Part shown: one piece after another, positions 6,733 through 11,332 of the stretch
Numbering within the stretch: the first letter of the stretch is position 1
Layout of the letters: every line of letters starts with the position of its first letter
Assembly (NCBI GenBank): GCA_024639035.1
Contig: JAHEJE010000054.1
Location: 1 to 11,332 of the forward strand
Length of the DNA stretch: 11,332 nucleotides
Direction of reading: 5' to 3'
From: Alphaproteobacteria bacterium
GTDB taxonomy: Bacteria; Pseudomonadota; Alphaproteobacteria; Rhizobiales; Aestuariivirgaceae
Position numbers and translations under genes: made by a program
Notes under the pieces: model-generated
The model's database searches: none
What the model was told of the DNA's origin: nothing
Seen by the model: only the letters and a program-made list of their open reading frames with translations

Positions 6733-7973
6733 TACTTTTCAGCCAGTCGGGTGACAATCGCCGAGGACGCCTCGAGCGTGCGGTGCACCGGGCATTTGTC
6801 CGCTATTTCAAGAAGTTTTGCGTCCAGCTCGCTATCGGATTTCAATGGTCCTGGGTCAATTGTGATGACACGTTCGAAACGGTCGACGCGGCCTTGCCTG
6901 CCCTCGCCACAGTCGGCGCAGTCCTTGGCGTGGATTTTTTCATGGGTCACATCAACCGATATCCTGCCAAGATCGATCTTCTTGTGGCCGGCGTACATGC
7001 GCAATGTCATTGACGTGCAGGCCCCAAGGGCGAAGGACAACAGGTCGTAAGGGCTGGGACCGCTGTCCAGACCGCCATAGGACACCGGCTCATCGGCAAT
7101 CAGGCTGTGCGAAGCGGTGTGCATCACCTGCTGGAACTTGCCGGCGCCGGTTTCTGAAATGCGCGCCAGGCCCGGCGGCAACGATGGGTCGGCTTGGCGA
7201 TCTGCCGCATCGGCGATATAGCGCCCCGCCCAGCTTGCCAGGACCGCGGCCACATAATCCGCGTCCTGCCTGGACGACAGCAGGTGGTCTGCATCGTCGA
7301 GCGACACGAAACTCTTGGGATGTTTGGCAGCCTTGAAGATCGCTGCAGCATTCTCGATCCCCACGACCTCATCGCGTGGGGCGTGGAAAACGATCAGTGC
7401 CTTTTTCAAAGATGCGATCGCGTCGGTGAGTTCGGCGCTGCGGGCAGCGTCGATGAACTGCTTCTTGATGGTGAACTGGCGTCCGGCAAGCGTCACCTTT
7501 GCCTCGCCGGTCCGTTCGATCTCGGCGATCTCGCAGGCGAAGTTGTGCAGGACATGCTCGACATCGGCCGGGGCGCCGATGGTGGCAACTGCCCGCGCCT
7601 CGGGTATTTTCGCCGCCGCCGCCAGCACGGCGGCGCCGCCCAGGCTATGGCCAATCAGTATCTGCGGCGCTTCATGTTCGGCGCGCAGATAGTCGGCGGC
7701 CGCGACAAGATCCTCGACATTCGAGGCAAAGCTCGTATTGGCGAATTCACCCTCGCTGCCACCGAGGCCGGTGAAGTCAAAGCGCAGAACCGCTATGCCC
7801 CGACCACACAGAGCGTTGGCGATCCGGCGGGCGGCCAGGATGTCTTTTGAACAGGTGAAGCAGTGGGCGAACAAAGCAAAGGCGCGCGGCTCTTGTGCCG
7901 GCATTTCCAGGCCTGCTGCCAGCTTGTGCCCCTGACTTCCCTCGAATTCGATCTTCACCGGCGCGCCGGCCAT
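6732..7973 (-). CDS. Fusion protein: N-terminal alpha/beta hydrolase and C-terminal OsmC domain
   Basis: A 413-residue cytoplasmic protein with no signal peptide. Residues about 1-255 are an alpha/beta hydrolase: GHSLGG with nucleophile S110, D201 in HAPRDEV and H230 in DADHLL form a plausible triad, and AHCFTCSKD (36-44) sits near the oxyanion position. Residues about 270-413 are an OsmC/Ohr-like domain with peroxidatic C319 (LGACTSM) and second cysteine C394 (DKCPVHRTLE), both present. Between them lies a Cys/His cluster, H344, H348, C352 and C355. OsmC-family proteins reduce peroxides with thiols. The hydrolase substrate is unknown; perhaps it releases ester- or thioester-linked compounds. 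This two-domain fusion is a known family. The start ATG has AAGGAGGA 7 nt upstream. It lies 42 nt after ccmH, so it may be read from the ccm operon. Confidence 0.93.
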   Translation of the reverse strand: MAGAPVKIEFEGSQGHKLAAGLEMPAQEPRAFALFAHCFTCSKDILAARRIANALCGRGIAVLRFDFTGLGGSEGEFANTSFASNVEDLVAAADYLRAEHEAPQILIGHSLGGAAVLAAAAKIPEARAVATIGAPADVEHVLHNFACEIAEIERTGEAKVTLAGRQFTIKKQFIDAARSAELTDAIASLKKALIVFHAPRDEVVGIENAAAIFKAAKHPKSFVSLDDADHLLSSRQDADYVAAVLASWAGRYIADAADRQADPSLPPGLARISETGAGKFQQVMHTASHSLIADEPVSYGGLDSGPSPYDLLSFALGACTSMTLRMYAGHKKIDLGRISVDVTHEKIHAKDCADCGEGRQGRVDRFERVITIDPGPLKSDSELDAKLLEIADKCPVHRTLEASSAIVTRLAEK

Positions 7974-7980
7974 GGCACTA

Positions 7981-7988
7981 TCCTCCTT
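7981..7988 (-). promoter_or_regulatory. Strong Shine-Dalgarno of the hydrolase/OsmC gene
   Basis: The minus strand reads AAGGAGGA, then 7 nt, then the ATG at 7973. It fixes the start. It contrasts with the weak sites of the ccm genes upstream, which appear to depend on translational coupling. It suggests independent, efficient translation of the fusion protein. Confidence 0.7.
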
Positions 7989-8015
7989 GGGCTGAAATCC
8001 ACACGCCGCGGCAGA

Positions 8016-8480
8016 TCACCTGTCACCGTCGATCAGCTCTTTCAGGCGCTTGGTCTCTTCATCGGACAAGGGCGCCTCAACGGTTTTGACCGTTTCCGCG
8101 CGGCGTTTGCGGGCAACGATGAATACGCCAAGCAGCAAAAGCACGAACGGTCCGAGCCACAGGACCAGCGTGTGCATGCCCATCTTCGGCTGCAGCAGGA
8201 TGAATTCGCCATAGCGGTCGACAAGATAGTCGATCACCTGTTCATCGCTTTCGCCTTTGGTCAGGCGCTCTCGCAGCCGAATGCGCAGGTCGCGGGCCAG
8301 GGGCGCATCCGAATCGTCAATCGACTGGTTCTGACACACCAGACAGCGCAGCTTTGCCGACAGCTCGCGGGCGCGCTGTTCCATGGCAGGGTCGTCGAGC
8401 ACCTCGTCGGGCTGGACGGCCGCCGCCGGCAGAGCCGCGGCACACAGGAACGCCAAGAGGGTCAGAATACGCCAGATCAT
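8016..8480 (-). CDS. ccmH: Cytochrome c maturation protein CcmH (CycL)
   Basis: A membrane-anchored periplasmic thiol-disulfide protein that works with CcmF and CcmI to keep the apocytochrome CXXCH cysteines reduced for haem attachment. The 154-residue product has a signal peptide at about residues 1-21, the family signature LRCLVCQNQSI with redox cysteines C46 and C49, and a membrane helix at about 105-125 followed by a short basic, cytoplasmic tail. This is the single-domain alphaproteobacterial form; the E. coli protein also carries a CcmI-like domain, supplied here by separate ccmI. The gene starts 3 nt after the ccmF stop and is the last of the four ccm genes. Confidence 0.96.
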   Translation of the reverse strand: MIWRILTLLAFLCAAALPAAAVQPDEVLDDPAMEQRARELSAKLRCLVCQNQSIDDSDAPLARDLRIRLRERLTKGESDEQVIDYLVDRYGEFILLQPKMGMHTLVLWLGPFVLLLLGVFIVARKRRAETVKTVEAPLSDEETKRLKELIDGDR

Positions 8481-8483
8481 AGG

Positions 8484-10463
8484 CTACTCGGCCGGCTGCG
8501 GTTGCACGGATTTCGAGCGCTTGGGCGCGCCGACCCGGTGCCTGCGGTCGGCAAGCGAGAAGATGCCGCCGATGAACATGATCACCGAACCGATCCAGAT
8601 CAGGGTGACCAGCGGATTGAAGTAAGCGCGCACGATGCGGGCCCCATTGATGTCCTTGTCGCCCATCGCGACATAAATATCGCCACGCCAGGTCGGCAGG
8701 ATGCCGACTTCCGTGGTCGGCTGGCGGCTCGGTAGAAAGACGCGCTTGTCGGAGGTCAATATGACCGGTTCACGGCCCGGCCGCTCCAGCTTGAACCTGC
8801 CGACGGTGGCGGTGTAGTTGGGACCGGTGAACGGCGTTTCCCCCAGGAAGGTGATCCGGGTGTCGGCGACCTGCAAGGTTTCATCGGGCTGCAGGCTGGT
8901 CACGACCTCCTGGCGCCAGGCGGTGATGGCAACGATACCGACGACCATGACGCCGACCCCGAGATGGGCCAGGGTCATGCCGACCGACTGGCCGGGCAGG
9001 CCTTTCAGCCGTTGCCAGGACGTCGCCAAGGGTGCCCGGAATAGGCGCACACGTTCACCCAGTTCGTTGAGACTGCCAGCGATCAGCCAGGCGCCCAGGG
9101 CAATGCCGAAAGGCGCCATGACGGGTCCGCGATACTGCAGCGCCAGTGCCAGCACGCCGCAAAGAAGCGCCACGACGGCGGCAAACCACAAGCGCCGGGC
9201 GGCGGGCCAGAGTTCGGCACGCTTCCACGACAGCATGGGGCCGAGCGGCACCAGCAGCAGCAGGGGCAAGACCAATATGCCGAAGGTGAAATTGAAATAC
9301 GGGGGACCGACGGAAATCTTTTCTCCGGTCACCGCCTCCAGGGCAAGCGGATACAAGGTGCCGATAAACACCGCAGCGGCACTTGTCGCCAGCAGCAGGT
9401 TGTTGACCACGAGGGCACCTTCGCGGCTGACCGGCGCAAAGACGCCGGTCGCCTGCAGGACCGGAGCGCGCCAGGCGTAAAGCGCCAGCGATCCACCGAT
9501 GAACACGCTCAGGATCGCCAGAATGAACACGCCGCGCTCGGGATCCACGGCGAAGGCGTGGACCGACGTCAGCACGCCCGACCGCACCAGAAAGGTGCCG
9601 ATCAGCGACAGCGAGAAGGCGAGGATCGCCAACAGGATCGTCCACACCTTCAGAGCATTGCGCTTTTCCACGACAATCGCCGAATGCAGCAGCGCCGCCG
9701 AGACCAGCCATGGCATGAAAGAGGCGTTCTCCACCGGGTCCCAGAACCACCAGCCACCCCAGCCGAGCTCATAGTAGGCCCACCAGGAGCCCATGGCGAT
9801 GCCGAGGGTCAAAAACATCCAGGCAGCCAGCGTCCATGGCCGCACCCAGCGCGCCCAGGCAGCATCGACGCGGCCTTCGATCAGCGCGGCGATGGCAAAC
9901 GAGAAGGCAACCGACAAGCCGACATATCCGGCATAGAGAAGCGGCGGGTGAATGGCCAAGGCTGGATCCTGCAGGATCGGGTTCAAACCCTTGCCTTCGA
10001 TGGGCGGTGGAAAGGTCCGGGCAAACGGGTTCGAGACGGTAACCAAAAACAATAGGAAGGCGACCGATATCGAACCCTGCACCGCCAGCACCCGGGCTTT
10101 CAGGCCGGGCGGAAGGTTGCCGCCAAACAGGCCGACAGCGGCGCCGAAAGCGGCGAGGATCAAGACCCACAAGAGCATCGAGCCTTCATGATTTCCCCAC
10201 ACACCGCTGATCTTGTAGATCAGCGGTTTGGCCGAGTGCGAGTTGGCCCAGACGTTGTGCACCGAAAAGTCCGAGGTGACATAGGCCTTGGTCAGCGCGG
10301 CAAAGGCGATCGCCAACAAGAACAGCTGCAAGTAGCTGGCCGGCGCGGCACCGCGCATCAGCGCTACGTTGCCGTTCGCGGCGCCGTAGAGCGGCACCAC
10401 AGTCTGATACACCGCCACGATCAGGGCCAGCACCAAGGCGAAATGTCCGAACTCGATAATCAC
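8484..10463 (-). CDS. ccmF: Cytochrome c haem lyase subunit CcmF (CycK)
   Basis: The large polytopic inner-membrane subunit of the CcmF/CcmH/CcmI haem ligation complex, which takes haem from holo-CcmE and attaches it to apocytochrome c in the periplasm. The 659-residue length is normal for the family. Many hydrophobic segments run along the protein. The tryptophan-rich WWD haem-handling motif lies at about 234-252 (GWGGWWFWDPVENASFMPW). Histidines matching the conserved haem-ligand set are visible: H172 (IHPPLLY), H260 (LLH), H302 (VHAFA) and H500 (LAHLG). A large periplasmic loop precedes the last membrane helix at about 615-637. The ATG overlaps the ccmE stop by 4 nt (ATGA), indicating coupled translation. 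No disruption is seen. Confidence 0.98.
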   Translation of the reverse strand: MIIEFGHFALVLALIVAVYQTVVPLYGAANGNVALMRGAAPASYLQLFLLAIAFAALTKAYVTSDFSVHNVWANSHSAKPLIYKISGVWGNHEGSMLLWVLILAAFGAAVGLFGGNLPPGLKARVLAVQGSISVAFLLFLVTVSNPFARTFPPPIEGKGLNPILQDPALAIHPPLLYAGYVGLSVAFSFAIAALIEGRVDAAWARWVRPWTLAAWMFLTLGIAMGSWWAYYELGWGGWWFWDPVENASFMPWLVSAALLHSAIVVEKRNALKVWTILLAILAFSLSLIGTFLVRSGVLTSVHAFAVDPERGVFILAILSVFIGGSLALYAWRAPVLQATGVFAPVSREGALVVNNLLLATSAAAVFIGTLYPLALEAVTGEKISVGPPYFNFTFGILVLPLLLLVPLGPMLSWKRAELWPAARRLWFAAVVALLCGVLALALQYRGPVMAPFGIALGAWLIAGSLNELGERVRLFRAPLATSWQRLKGLPGQSVGMTLAHLGVGVMVVGIVAITAWRQEVVTSLQPDETLQVADTRITFLGETPFTGPNYTATVGRFKLERPGREPVILTSDKRVFLPSRQPTTEVGILPTWRGDIYVAMGDKDINGARIVRAYFNPLVTLIWIGSVIMFIGGIFSLADRRHRVGAPKRSKSVQPQPAE

Positions 10464-10915
10464 TGCTGCGTTGCCTTGCCTTCGTTCCAGACGCCCTTCT
10501 TCTTCAGGGCGTCGGCCACTTCCTTGGGCATGTAGTTCTCGTCATGCTTGGCGAGGACCGTATCGGCCATGAACAGCCCATCCTTGCCGAGCACGCCCTC
10601 GGTGACCACGCCCTGGCCCTCGCGGAACAGATCCGGAAGGGTTCCGGTGTAGGTCACCTTAAGCACCTTGTCGGTGTCGGTCACGCTAAACTGCACGGTT
10701 GCGCCGGACTGCTTTTCAAAACTACCCTCGGCAACCAGGCCGCCGAGGCGGAACCGGGTGCCCGGTTCGATCGACTTTTCCACGACCTCGCTGGGGGTGT
10801 AGAAAAACACGATGGTATCGCGCAGTGCCGTCAGGACCAGGGCCGCGGCGATGCCCAGCAGCAACAGGCCGCTCAGGATCAGTCCGGTTCTTTTTTGTTT
10901 GCGCGTCAGTGCCAT
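10460..10915 (-). CDS. ccmE: Haem chaperone CcmE (CycJ)
   Basis: A periplasmic haem chaperone anchored in the inner membrane, which binds haem covalently and delivers it to CcmF. The 151-residue protein has a short basic N-terminus (RKQKR), one membrane anchor at about residues 11-30, a beta-barrel (OB-fold) domain, and the signature HDENYMP with the haem-binding histidine H124 and following tyrosine Y128. The flexible C-terminal tail is typical. Length and motif match the family closely. Its ATG overlaps the last base of the ccmI stop, and its own stop overlaps the ccmF start, so it is the middle of a coupled ccmI-ccmE-ccmF unit. The haem exporter genes (ccmABC) are not in this window. Confidence 0.97.
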   Translation of the reverse strand: MALTRKQKRTGLILSGLLLLGIAAALVLTALRDTIVFFYTPSEVVEKSIEPGTRFRLGGLVAEGSFEKQSGATVQFSVTDTDKVLKVTYTGTLPDLFREGQGVVTEGVLGKDGLFMADTVLAKHDENYMPKEVADALKKKGVWNEGKATQQ

Positions 10916-11332
10916 CAGTTCAATCCAAGTTTGGTCGCCGCGTTGGCGATGCGTGACAGCGCGGCCTCGTCCTGCTTGAAATGCTCGCGGGCAGACTTAA
11001 GCGCCAAAACCGCCTTATCCTGCTCACCCAGAACCATCCTTGCATTGATCAAACGCAACCAGCCATCCAAATCCTGTCCGTCCTCTGTCAGCCGTTCGGC
11101 GAGGCCGTCGACCATATTGCGGATCATGGTCTGACGCTCGGAAGCCGTCATCTGGGCCGCCGCCGCGATCTGCTCACGGTCCGGCCCGGGGGCGGTGGCC
11201 GGGGCCGGGGCTGGGGCATCCAAGCCAGCCAGTTGCTGTTCCACCAGCGCCCGCCATGGCGCATCGGCCGGGGCTTCTTTCAACAGCTGCGAGAAGGTGT
11301 TGCCGGCTGCCTGTTTGTCACCGTCCTGAGCC
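10915..11332 (-). CDS. ccmI: Cytochrome c maturation protein CcmI (CycH), C-terminal part only
   Basis: CcmI is the apocytochrome c chaperone of the haem ligation complex, with an N-terminal membrane part and a periplasmic TPR domain. Only the last 139 codons are in the window; the frame is open at the right edge, and the start and membrane segments lie beyond it. What is visible is a Pro/Ala-rich linker (APAPAPATAPGP), then helical TPR-like sequence (DLDGWLRLINARMVLGEQDK) ending in TKLGLN. The TGA shares one base with the ccmE ATG. Identification rests on the TPR-like C-terminus and on the invariant position upstream of ccmE in alphaproteobacteria. A TTG at 11283 could be mistaken for a start, but the frame continues upstream with similar composition. 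Confidence 0.88.
   Translation of the reverse strand, partial: AQDGDKQAAGNTFSQLLKEAPADAPWRALVEQQLAGLDAPAPAPATAPGPDREQIAAAAQMTASERQTMIRNMVDGLAERLTEDGQDLDGWLRLINARMVLGEQDKAVLALKSAREHFKQDEAALSRIANAATKLGLN
11199..11216. repeat. Short GC-rich hexamer repeat within ccmI
   Basis: Three tandem six-base units (ccgggg, ccgggg, ctgggg on the plus strand) encode Pro-Ala dipeptides in the linker before the TPR-like C-terminus of CcmI. The unit is a multiple of three, so gain or loss would change linker length without a frameshift. Confidence 0.5.

Noticed and set aside
7194..7850. A 218-codon plus-strand frame
   Set aside because: Codon-aligned antisense shadow of the hydrolase/OsmC gene, which has a strong Shine-Dalgarno and a full catalytic set on the other strand.
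7863..8735. A 290-codon plus-strand frame spanning the ccmH region
   Set aside because: It runs antisense through the hydrolase start, all of ccmH and the ccmF 3' end. The genes on the minus strand are unmistakable, and no ribosome site or domain supports this frame.
9055..9750. A 231-codon minus-strand frame inside ccmF
   Set aside because: Out-of-frame shadow of ccmF; the real frame carries the WWD motif and conserved histidines without interruption.
1..11332. Search for a novel defence, mobile or secondary-metabolite system
   Set aside because: Every gene belongs to a known housekeeping or envelope family, all are on one strand with tight spacing, and the longest gap is 127 nt. Nothing suggests an unrecognised system.

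Overview
The window reads as chromosomal, GC-rich DNA (about 60-65 % G+C by eye) from an alphaproteobacterium, most likely of the Hyphomicrobiales (Rhizobiales). All nine supported genes lie on the minus strand, so transcription runs from high to low coordinates. The order ccmI-ccmE-ccmF-ccmH (cycHJKL in rhizobia), then degP, a response regulator, a histidine kinase and glnE, matches a synteny I recall from rhizobial chromosomes. A hydrolase/OsmC fusion gene sits between ccmH and degP. No mobile element, CRISPR array, tRNA or rRNA is visible, and there is no sign of recent transfer.

Layout in transcription order. (1) 11332-8016: ccmI (5' end outside the window), ccmE, ccmF and ccmH form a tightly packed cytochrome c maturation operon with a 1-nt overlap, a 4-nt ATGA overlap and a 3-nt gap. 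Their products carry haem from the chaperone CcmE to the CXXCH site of apocytochrome c at the periplasmic face of the inner membrane. (2) 7973-6732: a 413-residue protein joining an alpha/beta hydrolase to an OsmC thiol-peroxidase-like domain. It follows ccmH by 42 nt, has its own strong Shine-Dalgarno, and is probably cotranscribed. (3) 6731-6605: 127 nt, the longest non-coding stretch, holding a weak GC-rich hairpin and a possible heat-shock-type promoter for degP. (4) 6604-5132: degP, a periplasmic serine protease/chaperone with two PDZ domains. (5) 5131-5045: 87 nt with a long imperfect hairpin and a near-perfect Shine-Dalgarno. (6) 5044-2932: an OmpR-type response regulator and a membrane histidine kinase overlapping by 17 nt. 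(7) 2922-1: glnE, the bifunctional glutamine synthetase adenylyltransferase/deadenylylase, starting 9 nt after the kinase stop and running off the left edge after 974 codons.

Taken together, the right part makes and protects the cell envelope (cytochrome c assembly, thiol/peroxide chemistry, protein quality control). The two-component system is placed to sense envelope state. glnE, a nitrogen-assimilation control gene, is tied to the kinase by position rather than by obvious function. I found no convincing new system. The points most worth a second look are a Cys/His cluster inside the OsmC fusion, the 5' end of the response regulator gene, and the hairpin after degP.
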